Positions 17,273 through 25,252 of a stretch of DNA of 49,300 nucleotides are shown here, piece after piece. Position 1 is the stretch's first letter, and each line of letters opens with the position of its first letter. Origin of the DNA: Thecamonas trahens ATCC 50062 (Eukaryota; Apusozoa; Apusomonadida; Apusomonadidae); the NCBI RefSeq assembly GCF_000142905.1, contig NW_013657656.1, positions 117,369-166,668 on the forward strand. The letters are read 5' to 3'. The notes beneath the pieces are model-generated. The model did not search any database and was not told where the DNA came from. It was given only the letters and a program-made list of their open reading frames with translations. A program made the position numbers and the translations under genes.

Positions 17273-18463
17273 TCATGCCTCGCTGCCCGAGACCACAAAC
17301 GCATACGCATCCGGAAGTGCCGACTCGAGAAAGACCCGCTCGAGACCCTTGAGCCGTTTGGCCGCAGGCTCGCCGCTGCTCGTCAATGTCTCGGCCCGCC
17401 GCTTGCGGCTCGGCACCTGGTTCACCGCCGCCCGGCTCGGCAGCTCGTCGTCGAGCTTGTCGTACACGATCTGGAACTCGGCCTGAGCGCCCGCAGTGTC
17501 GCCGTCGCCCGACGGTACGACGCCAGTAAACTGGACCACATCAAATGCCAGCGTCGTCGCCACGTTGCTCACCAGCTCGCCGTGCATCTCCTGCAGGACC
17601 CGCACGTGCTCACGCCGCGCCACAAACGCGTGAAGCAGGTCCGAGACCTTCTCGATGAACGTCGCCACCGACTTGCCCAGGAACTCGCTGGCTACCGCAT
17701 CGAGCGGAAGAAAGTGCGGGAGTGTATGCCGGAACACGCTCGGCGGCTTGCCCGCCTCCTCGTCGAGCGCCAGGATGACAAAGTACGACTCGAAGAACGC
17801 GCCCTGGTAAAAAGTCTCGAACCGGATGCCAAGCTTGTCGTCGCCGACCGGAAACACAGACTTGCCCGCCAGACGGTACGCCTGCAGCAGGTCCTCGTCG
17901 GCCCGCTCGCCCACTCTCTGCGCCACATCGTCCTGCAGCTTTTCCAGCGCATCCCCCTCCACCGCCTTCACCAGTCCTCCCTCGCCCTCACCCTCGCCCG
18001 CGCCCGCAACAACCTCCGCACCAGCCGCCACCTGCGCCCGGACCGTCGCCTCGCTCCGCCGCCGCACATTCCGCAGCCGGACCACCAGCTCATCATGCTT
18101 CTTCTGCAACCGCCGCGCTGTAAACCCCCCTCCACCACACCACCACACATACCAGCCCACACAGCCCGTCAGTCATTCACCCCCCCCCCCCCCCCTACCC
18201 TTCTCCCCTCTTCTCTTCTCCGTCAAGGCGAAGGCCAGGAAAAGGCCGTAGATTCCCACCGCCACACGGTCTTTCCCGCCAAGATCGATCACCGCCGTCT
18301 CCCTCCCCACCCTCCGCACCCACATACCCTCCTCCTGCATGGCACGAAGCGAGGAGAACATCTCCTTGTTGTTCGTCTGCACCGCCGCCAGTGCATTCAC
18401 GTTGTCCACCAGTGCTGTCAGCGCATCCAGCGTGGCCGTTGTCAGTCCCCGTGAGACCTCCAT
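17273..18463 (-). CDS. CENPO: CENP-O/Mcm21-like kinetochore protein (two exons)
   Basis: My model joins exon 1 (18463-18328) and exon 2 (18117-17273) and gives 326 aa. The 210-bp intron has GTATGT..TACAG ends and a run of G residues on the sense strand. The N-terminus is helical (ALTALVDNVNALAAVQTN, then LQKKHDELVVRLRNVRRR), a predicted coiled coil. The C-terminal domain has the CENP-O pattern: LLQAYRLAGKSVF, GIRFETFYQGAFFESYFVIL, then H-T-L-P-x-F-L-P-L-D and FIEKVSDLLHAFVARREHVRVL. CENP-O belongs to the inner-kinetochore CCAN (COMA in yeast) and pairs with CENP-P. The family call rests on remembered motifs. The divergent LRR gene starts 156 bp away. Confidence 0.75.
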
Positions 18464-18619
18464 GGCACTTTGCTCGGCGACGAGTGGTGGCGGTGGCAGT
18501 CGGCCTGGCTCTGCTGCCAGCCAGCCCTTCGCCGGCCGGTCGGCCAAGCCGCCCACTCCTCAGCCTGCCTGTTCCGACCACGCCCACCGCCTCGCCCACA
18601 AGCTCACACGCGCACACCC

Positions 18620-19624
18620 ATGGAGACTGCAGACGCACGGGTGGCGGCTGCTAATGAGGAGGACAAGCGGCACCTGGACCTGCGCTCGCTGGCGCTGACA
18701 GAGCTGCCGGCGGGGACGACGGCCGTCACCAGTCTGGAGCGGCTCTCGCTCGATGGCAACGCCCTCACCGCGTTGCCGGACAAGCTGACCGCGCTCAAGG
18801 GCCTGACGGCACTGGCTGCCTCGAGCAATGCCCTAGTTGACTTTCCGCCCGTTGCTATGCGTATCCCCACCCTCCGCCGCCTGCATCTCGCGGGCAACCG
18901 CATCGCCTCAGCTCCGCCCGACGCCGTCACCGGCCCAGCCGCTGCATCGCTCACCGCTCTCTACCTCTCGGGCAACGTCTTGGACGCTTTTCCTGATGCT
19001 CTTCTCTCGTGCACTGCGCTAACTACGCTGTTTATCGACGGCAACCCCATACGCGCGTTGCCTAACAACATCAACAAGCTCGCGAACCTCCGCGCTCTCA
19101 ACGCCTCCGACTGCGGCCTCGAAGCCGTCCCGGCCACCCTTGCCACACTGTTCGAGCTCGACACGCTCTGGCTCGCCGACAACGCGCTGGACGCGCTTCC
19201 GCCCGAGCTGGCCTCGCTAACACAGCTCACCTTTCTCGACCTCGCCCGCAATCGCATTGCGAGTCTCGATCCGAGCGCGCTCGCCCCGCTGGCGGGTCTC
19301 GAGCACCTCAGCCTTGCCGGCAACGCACTGCCGTCGCTCGAGGGCTTTCCTTTCGACGCGCTTGCATGCCTGCAGTCGCTTGAGCTCGCAAGTAACGCCA
19401 TTGTGGCCGTGCCTTCCGACCTGGCGCTTCTCTCGCCGTCGCTGACCAAGCTGACGCTCGCGTCCAACGCCCTCGTCGAGGTTCCCGCCGAGCTCGGCCT
19501 TTGCACCCGCCTCACCACCCTCACGTTGGTCGGCAACGAGCGCATCACCAACATGCCGCCGTCCGTTGTCCGCGACGGCTGCGCTGCCGTCCTCGAGTAC
19601 CTCAACGCGTCATACCGACCCTAG
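18620..19624 (+). CDS. Leucine-rich-repeat protein
   Basis: The 334-aa protein is almost entirely typical LRRs of about 23 residues (L-x-x-L-x-L-x-x-N-x-[IL]-x-x-[LF]-P). Examples are LERLSLDGNALTALPDKL, LRRLHLAGNRIASAPPDA, LDTLWLADNALDALPPEL and LTKLTLASNALVEVPAEL. Eleven or so repeats are visible. There is no signal peptide, kinase, F-box or other appended domain, so it is probably a cytosolic scaffold of the Ras-suppressor/SHOC2 type. That is only a fold-level comparison. Start ATG 18620. Its TAG stop overlaps the TAG of the opposite-strand gene within a single CTAG (19621-19624). Confidence 0.85.
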   Translation: METADARVAAANEEDKRHLDLRSLALTELPAGTTAVTSLERLSLDGNALTALPDKLTALKGLTALAASSNALVDFPPVAMRIPTLRRLHLAGNRIASAPPDAVTGPAAASLTALYLSGNVLDAFPDALLSCTALTTLFIDGNPIRALPNNINKLANLRALNASDCGLEAVPATLATLFELDTLWLADNALDALPPELASLTQLTFLDLARNRIASLDPSALAPLAGLEHLSLAGNALPSLEGFPFDALACLQSLELASNAIVAVPSDLALLSPSLTKLTLASNALVEVPAELGLCTRLTTLTLVGNERITNMPPSVVRDGCAAVLEYLNASYRP

Positions 19625-20346
19625 CCCCGGAGCGACCGCTGAACCTCTGCCACTTTGGCCATAAACAGCTCGGCTGCCCGCGCACGGTCGTCCACGTACG
19701 CATTGAGCTCAGTCTCGACCTTGCCGATCTTGCGACGGATGTGGCCAGCAACTCGGTCGTGGCCGGCAATCCGCTCCCGCCGCACGTCGGCAATCTTGCC
19801 CTCCATCCGCCGCAGCGCCGTGTCCAAACGCGCCGCAGACTCGGCCGCGCTCGAGCTCCTCGCCCGCCGCTCCTCGTCCAGCGCCCGCTCCAGCCCAGCC
19901 TGCTTCAAAGCTCGGTCGGCATCACTCACGGCATGCGCCTCGCGGACCTTGCGTGCAATCGTCCCGCCCTCACCCTCCATCCGCCGCCGTGCTCCGTCTC
20001 CGGCCCGCTCAGCCACAGCGAGCAACTGCGACGCCGTCCGTCCGGCGCCGTCCACCACCGCCACCGCGCCTGCCTTGCGTAACTCGGCCACCTGCTCATC
20101 CATCCGCGCCTGGGCCTGTGCAATGTCTTCGCCGTGCACCCGCACCGCCGTGTATGCCTCGGCCACCTGCGTGCGTGTGCGGGGGGAGGAGGGGTCAGTT
20201 CGCGCCAAAGTGACAGGGGGAGGGGGGGCGGGGGGGGGGGGCGGTACATCTGTGGAGAGCTCATTTGTGCGGCGCGCTATGCGTGCATTACGGTTGGCGC
20301 GTGCACCGTCTTCGGCTGCGGCTGCGAGGCGGGCTGGAGTTGCCAT
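19621..20346 (-). CDS. Unrecognised coiled-coil protein (two exons)
   Basis: My model joins 20346-20248 and 20166-19621 and gives 214 aa. The 81-bp intron has GTACCG..CGCAG ends and a sense-strand C run. It is a multiple of three, so retention would add a poly-Pro segment instead of a break. The protein is nearly all helix, rich in Ala, Arg and Glu: AYTAVRVHGEDIAQAQARMDEQ, SDADRALKQAGLERALDEERRARS, IRRKIGKVETELNAYVDD. It looks like a continuous coiled coil and might be cytoskeletal, but no family is recognised. Start ATG 20346. Upstream lies a (CAGC)n repeat. The stop is shared with the LRR gene in the palindrome CTAG. Confidence 0.7.
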   Translation of the reverse strand: MATPARLAAAAEDGARANRNARIARRTNELSTDVPPPPPAPPPPVTLARTDPSSPRTRTQVAEAYTAVRVHGEDIAQAQARMDEQVAELRKAGAVAVVDGAGRTASQLLAVAERAGDGARRRMEGEGGTIARKVREAHAVSDADRALKQAGLERALDEERRARSSSAAESAARLDTALRRMEGKIADVRRERIAGHDRVAGHIRRKIGKVETELNAYVDDRARAAELFMAKVAEVQRSLRG

Positions 20347-20409
20347 GGCAGAGCGAGAGGTGGGTAGGCGGCAGGTGGACGCGGCGAACGCGGTGGGCGC
20401 CGCGGCCAC

Positions 20410-20410
<1 letters not shown>

Positions 20411-20443
<33 letters not shown>
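20411..20443. repeat. (CAGC)n microsatellite
   Basis: About eight perfect tetranucleotide units (cagc) lie 65 bp upstream of the coiled-coil gene start, in the 290-bp spacer before the MIT gene stop. I see nothing else in that spacer. Confidence 0.9.
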
Positions 20444-20444
<1 letters not shown>

Positions 20445-20637
20445 CCGGAGCTAAACGTCTACTGCCGTACCGTGGACGGTGAAATTGTCCGGCCGCAGGA
20501 CTGAAATCATCCCATACCCATACCCATGTCCATGCTCAGCCGCTCGAGCCAGCCACGCGGCTGCGTGGCCTCGACAGATGACCAACCGCGAGCTTCTTGG
20601 GCTCTCGTTCCAGGCTTGGTGGGCGGCAGGCTTTGAG

Positions 20638-21800
20638 CTACGGAAGGAAGGTCTTGCGGTTGAGCCGCATGTAGCGCTCGAGAAGAACGTTAAAGTCCTC
20701 GAGGACAAAGGTGCAGACAACCTCGTAGAAGAAGCGCGAGATGCGGTCGAGGAGGGAGGCGACCTCGGCGTCGGCGGCGTAGAGATCGAGCCACTCGTCC
20801 AGGAACTGCGCACGCTGGAAGACCTCCAGCAGGAGCTCGACGTACGCAGTGTTGTCCTCGACCGAGGCCTTGTTCGTCAGCCTCGTCGCGCCCTTGGAGA
20901 TGGTCGATCCCAGCCGTTTCATCTTGGACGCAAACCGCTGCTTCTTGGTCCGGATCTCCTGGACGGCGGCCTTGTCCTCCTTGATGCCCACCACGCAGTG
21001 AAGATGCTTGTCGAGCGACCGCTGGATTTCGTCGAGCTGCTTGCACAAGTTGCCGAGCGTGAGGACAAACTGCGGGTGGTTGGTGCGGTCCTCCTGCGGA
21101 AGCTTGAGCAGCTGGTCGAGAACCTGTGAGCAACAGTCGATCTTTTGCGGAATGGCCGAGAGCTTCACCTCGGTCTGGTACCACATCCGCCGCGGAATGT
21201 ACAGCTGTGGCGTGACGTAACCGCCCGAGACCATTGTCTTGGCCCACACCCGCATCAGCCAATACGAGCGACGCATCATCTCATTGGGCGGCGGCAGCGG
21301 GGCGTTAATGGTCACGATGGCCCGCTCGGAAAAGGTGATCTCCTTGGCCTGCGGCCGCTCGAGCTCCATCTTGCCCAGCCTGGTGTCGTATCGCTTTGCC
21401 ACGTCGCGAATCGCCGACTTTTCCTCCGCAGGCACCGACGCCGATGACGCCGCGTCGTGCAGCAGGTTCGACGCCGCCAGGTAGAACTCGGCCGCCATGT
21501 TGGGGTTGCCCTCCAAGTCCTGTTCCACCGCGTACTATCTCCCGACCCCCCACACACACACACAACCAGCCCCATGCCAACCCGCAGCGCTCTGTCAGTT
21601 CCCCCGTCCCGCCATGCCTCCCCTCCCCCCCCCTCCCCTCCCCTCCCGCCTTCCCCACGAAAACCACCTCTGTTTCCGCTGAAGGCCACCGACAAGGCCA
21701 ACCACCGACCCACAACCCGGCAACCTTGCTCCTATGCTCGGCATGGACATACCTGTGCGCGGAGAAGCGCAGCCGCAACCGCAGTCTCCACTTCGGCCAT
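20638..21800 (-). CDS. MIT-domain protein resembling an uncharacterised fungal family (two exons)
   Basis: My model joins exon 1 (21800-21753, MAEVETAVAAALLRAQ) and exon 2 (21534-20638) and gives 314 aa. The intron (218 bp, GTATGT..GATAG) carries G runs on the sense strand. Splicing reconstructs an MIT three-helix domain across the junction: A-Q-Y-A-V-E-Q-D-L-E-G-N, then AAEFYLAASNLLHDA and EKSAIRDVAKRYDTRLGKM. MIT domains bind ESCRT-III tails. The rest contains RRSYWLMRVWAKTM, GGYVTPQLYIPRRMW, LSAIPQKIDCCSQVLDQLLKL and a helical C-terminus (YVELLLEVFQRAQFLDEWLDLY). This matches my memory of a conserved but uncharacterised MIT-domain family in filamentous fungi. Endosomal sorting is a reasonable but unproven role. 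Confidence 0.75.
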
Positions 21801-21976
21801 GATGTGTGAGGGGGTGGGGTGTAGCGAGGTGGGGTGGAGGGAGGGGAGGGGAGGGGGAGGGGGGGGGGAGGGGAGGGGTGAACCGTCGGCAATTGGCGGT
21901 CAGGTCAGCCATGGCATGGACCACGCACAGAAGCAGCAACGAAAGCAGCAGCAACGAGAGCAACAGCAACAGCTGC

Positions 21977-22013
<37 letters not shown>

Positions 22014-22039
22014 GCAACAATTGCATCATCATCATCATC

Positions 22040-22070
<31 letters not shown>

Positions 22071-22170
22071 CCCCCATCATGGTAGCAGCATCATCAGCAC
22101 CACCACAACAAGTTACCCCATTCTGCCTGACACCCCTCCCGTCCTCCTCCTCATACCTCACACCTCCACT
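21801..22170. other. Divergent intergenic region with G-rich tract and CAN repeats
   Basis: This region lies between the MIT gene and the carboxylase gene. It contains a purine/G-rich tract (21833-21885), then CAG/CAA and CAT/CAC repeats. Read in the frame of the carboxylase it is open from an ATG at 21916, so part of it may be coding (see the repeat entry). Confidence 0.6.
21934..22079 (+). repeat. CAA/CAG and CAT/CAC trinucleotide repeats (polyQ then polyH frame)
   Basis: Glutamine codons dominate 21934-22020, including about a dozen consecutive caa. They are followed by cat/cac codons at 22024-22079, about 18 histidines broken by one ccc. Both repeats are in frame with the downstream carboxylase and with an ATG at 21916. 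This is either a translated N-terminal extension or a repeat in the 5' UTR. Confidence 0.85.
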
Positions 22171-23844
22171 ATGGCCGCACACACTCCCGCAGATATGGTG
22201 GCGGCAGCTCTAGGAAGGAGTTCGGTTGCGCTGCCTGTCCTGCCCTCGCCGCCGGGCCTCACAGCCGGGGCCGACTACGCCGCCAGGCGCGAGGCTATGG
22301 CCGGCGCCGTGGAGAAGCTGGGCGAGGCGCTGGGCGAGGCAGGCTCGCCAGGCTCGGATCGGGCGGTGGCGCGGGCGCACAAGGCCGGCAAGGATCATGC
22401 CCGGGCCCGGATCGAGGCTGTGCTCGACCAGGACTCGCCGTTCCTGGAGCTGCTCCCGCTGGCCGGCCTCGGGCTCAAGGACAACATCCCGGGCGGAGCC
22501 AACGTCGCCGGCATCGGCTTGGTGGCAGGCGTGGAGACGATGGTCATTGCTGGGCGGGCAACCATCAAAGGCGGCGCCATCGACGAGGCATCGGTCCGAA
22601 AGGGCGACCGCCTCGCTGCCATCGCTGCCGCTAACCGCCTGCCCACCATCACCTTTGTCGAGTCGGGCGGCGCTAACCTCCGCCAGCAGTTCAAGGTCTT
22701 TCATGCCGGCGGCGCCTCGTTCCGCGACATCACCCGCCGCTCCAAGGCCGGCATTCCGTCCATCGCTGTGGTCTGCGGCTCGTGCACCGCTGGCGGCGCC
22801 TACCTCCCGGGCATGTCCGACTATGTCATCATGGTCAAGGACAACGCCAAGGTCTTCCTCGCCGGCCCGCCGCTTGTCAAGATGGCCACCGGCGAGGTGA
22901 CCACCGACGACGAGCTCGGTGGTGCTGTCATGCATGCCTCGGTCTCGGGCGTCGCCGACTACCTCGCCGAGGACGAGCTTCATGGCATCGCCCTAGCCCG
23001 CTCGGTCATGGCCACGGTGGCGTACACCAAGGCGACGGCGCTGCCGCATAGCCACCTACACGCGCTCCCCGAGCCGCCGCTGTACAACCCTCATGAGCTG
23101 CTGGGCATTGTTGGCACCGATCTCAAGGCCTCGTTTGACGTCCGCCACGTCATCGCCCGCATTGTCGACGGTTCGCGGTTTGGTGCGTTCAAGGCTGCCT
23201 TTGGCCCGACCCTTGTCACCGGCTGGGCCTCCATCCACGGCATCCCGGTCGGCATTATTGCCAACAACGGCCCGCTCTTCTCCGACGCCGCCAACAAGGG
23301 TGCCCAGTTTATCCAGATCTGCAACTACCGCTCCATCCCGCTCCTCTTTCTGCAGAACATCACCGGGTTCATGGTCGGCACCGCTGCCGAACAGGAGGGC
23401 ATCATCCGCCACGGCGCCAAGCTCATCAACGCCGTCTCCAACTCGACGGTCCCGGCCATCACCGTCATCATCGGCGCTTCATACGGCGCCGGCAACTACG
23501 CCATGTGCGGTCGCGCCTACGAGCCGCGCTTTCTCTTTGCTTGGCCCAACTCGCGCGTCGCCGTCATGGGCTCGGAGCAGCTCGCCGGCGTCATGGACAT
23601 TGTCGTCCGCGCCTCGGCTGCGCGCAAGGGCGTCGCCATCGACGACGACTTTCTCGCCTCGCAAAAGTCCAAGTTCATCGACCAGGTCGAGGACCAGTCC
23701 GACTGCTACTACGTCTCGGCCCACTGCCTCGACGACGGCATCATCGATCCCCGCGAGACCCGTAACGTCGTCGGCATGGCACTCTCCGCCACATACTCGG
23801 CGCCAGTCGAGGGCACCAAGACCTTTGGCATCTCGCGCATGTAG
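22171..23844 (+). CDS. Biotin-dependent acyl-CoA carboxylase, carboxyltransferase beta subunit (MCCC2-like)
   Basis: The 557-aa protein has the two crotonase-like carboxyltransferase halves. N-terminal half: FLELLPLAGLGL, VESGGANLRQQ, and GSCTAGGAYLPGMSDYVIMV, the oxyanion-hole Gly-Gly region. C-terminal half: IANNGPLFSDAANKGAQFIQ, LLFLQNITGFMVG, ASYGAGNYAMCGRAYEPRFLFAWPN and AVMGSEQLAGV. The C-terminal motifs are closest to methylcrotonyl- and geranyl-CoA carboxylase beta subunits, giving leucine catabolism as the likeliest role. A related acyl-CoA substrate cannot be excluded. The ATG at 22171 gives the family length, and no clear mitochondrial presequence is visible. The frame continues upstream through the polyQ/polyH repeat. 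The stop is 15 bp from the convergent gene's stop. Confidence 0.88.
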   Translation: MAAHTPADMVAAALGRSSVALPVLPSPPGLTAGADYAARREAMAGAVEKLGEALGEAGSPGSDRAVARAHKAGKDHARARIEAVLDQDSPFLELLPLAGLGLKDNIPGGANVAGIGLVAGVETMVIAGRATIKGGAIDEASVRKGDRLAAIAAANRLPTITFVESGGANLRQQFKVFHAGGASFRDITRRSKAGIPSIAVVCGSCTAGGAYLPGMSDYVIMVKDNAKVFLAGPPLVKMATGEVTTDDELGGAVMHASVSGVADYLAEDELHGIALARSVMATVAYTKATALPHSHLHALPEPPLYNPHELLGIVGTDLKASFDVRHVIARIVDGSRFGAFKAAFGPTLVTGWASIHGIPVGIIANNGPLFSDAANKGAQFIQICNYRSIPLLFLQNITGFMVGTAAEQEGIIRHGAKLINAVSNSTVPAITVIIGASYGAGNYAMCGRAYEPRFLFAWPNSRVAVMGSEQLAGVMDIVVRASAARKGVAIDDDFLASQKSKFIDQVEDQSDCYYVSAHCLDDGIIDPRETRNVVGMALSATYSAPVEGTKTFGISRM

Positions 23845-23859
23845 CGCGCCCGGCTCTCG

Positions 23860-24732
23860 TCACCGGAGCACCTCGCGCTCGAGCAGCATGTTCTCGATCT
23901 TGCGACGCAGCGCTTCGGCCTCGGCCACCTTGCGCTCCAGCATTCGCTGCGCCACGGCAACCACACCCTTGTGCTGCTCCAGTGCCGCCGCGTAGTACAC
24001 CCGCGGCACGCCCATGGCTAGCCACGCCGCCGCACGGTCGCCAAACTCGGCAAACGCGGCCGCCTGCGCCGCAGCATCGGCCTCGGCCACCGCGGCCTCT
24101 CGCTCCGCCTCGTCGCGCTCGCGGCTGAGCTCAGCCATTTCGCGATCGAGCACCGCTGCGTGTCGCACCACCCGCTCGTACACCTGCTTGTTCTCCGGGT
24201 GGACAAGCGGCGGGAACCGCTCCCTCGCCGTCGACGCCGCAGCTACCGGGCCTCCTCCGGCCGAGCTCGCCTCCGAACTTGACGCCGCTCTTGCCGCTAT
24301 CAGCGCCCGATCGCGGACTACAGGCGTCTCCAGCCCAGTCATTCGCGCTAGCCCAGACACCACCTGCCGCGAGCCGTCTTCGGCCAGCGCCATAAACGCT
24401 GCTGCGCCATACGCATCCGACGCGTCGACGAGGGCGAGCGCTCGGACAACCGCAAGCGCAAGTAGATAGTTGGGCGTCTCGACCACGGCCTCCTCCAGCT
24501 GCGCATACAGATCATCCAGCGCTAGCCGCTGCAAATCACGCTCCGGATCAAGCCCCTCGGCCTCTGTGTAGTAAGAGCCCTCGTCATCCACCGTCTCCAC
24601 GTACGAGTACGAGTACGAGTACGACACGTCGCCGGCCCCACCCTCGCCCTCGTCCGAGTACGTGTACGTGTAGGCGGCGCCGCTTGCACCGCTGCCGCCA
24701 AACCCGCCTCCATCATACCGGCTCCCATACAT
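23860..24732 (-). CDS. Unrecognised protein with Tyr-rich N-terminus and C-terminal coiled coil
   Basis: The 290-aa protein begins MYGSRYDGGGF. It has a low-complexity acidic/aromatic segment with alternating Tyr (AYTYTYSDEGEGG, VSYSYSYSYVETVDDEGSYY; residues about 20-60). A helical domain follows (LDDLYAQLEEAVVETPNYLLALAVVRALALVDASDAYGAAAFMAL). The last about 80 residues form a coiled coil rich in Ala/Glu/Arg. No family is recognised. The ATG at 24732 lies just outside the sequence bordering the assembly gap, so a further 5' exon in the gap cannot be excluded. Confidence 0.65.
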   Translation of the reverse strand: MYGSRYDGGGFGGSGASGAAYTYTYSDEGEGGAGDVSYSYSYSYVETVDDEGSYYTEAEGLDPERDLQRLALDDLYAQLEEAVVETPNYLLALAVVRALALVDASDAYGAAAFMALAEDGSRQVVSGLARMTGLETPVVRDRALIAARAASSSEASSAGGGPVAAASTARERFPPLVHPENKQVYERVVRHAAVLDREMAELSRERDEAEREAAVAEADAAAQAAAFAEFGDRAAAWLAMGVPRVYYAAALEQHKGVVAVAQRMLERKVAEAEALRRKIENMLLEREVLR

Positions 24733-25252
24733 CCTCCCCACAGTGCACCGCCGCAACCCCCTCCTTCCCCTTGGTCCGGACAGAGAGCTGCCCCGCCCCG
24801 CCCCCCCCCNNNNNNNNNNNNNNNNNNNNNNNNNNNNNNNNNNNNNNNNNNNNNNNNNNNNNNNNNNNNNNNNNNNNNNNNNNNNNNNNNNNNNNNNNNN
24901 NNNNNNNNNNNNNNNNNNNNNNNNNNNNNNNNNNNNNNNNNNNNNNNNNNNNNNNNNNNNNNNNNNNNNNNNNNNNNNNNNNNNNNNNNNNNNNNNNNNN
25001 NNNNNNNNNNNNNNNNNNNNNNNNNNNNNNNNNNNNNNNNNNNNNNNNNNNNNNNNNNTCCCCACCAGTGCACCGCCGCCAACCCCCTCCCTTCCCCTTC
25101 GGTCCGGACAGAGAGCTGCCCCCCCCCCCCCCCCCCCCCCTCCTCCCCTCTCTCCCGTGTGTGCCCTGCCCGCTCGCTACTGCGCCAACAACGGCAGCCC
25201 ACTCCCACTCCAATCCCTCCTCTCATCGCCTCACCCCTCACTGCTCTCCGAC
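24733..25252. other. Divergent intergenic region containing the assembly gap
   Basis: Two copies of one sequence flank a run of N. 24735-24809 and 25059-about 25130 both read tcccca[c]cagtgcaccgccgc, then aacccc..., then tccggacagagagctgcccc, and both run into poly-C. They differ by a few single-base indels, mostly in homopolymers. After the second copy, 25140-25252 holds C/T-rich sequence leading to the next gene. Confidence 0.85.
24810..25058. other. Assembly gap (249 N)
   Basis: Unresolved bases begin in a poly-C tract. Because the flanks are duplicate sequence, the true gap may have zero or negative length (see findings). Confidence 0.99.
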
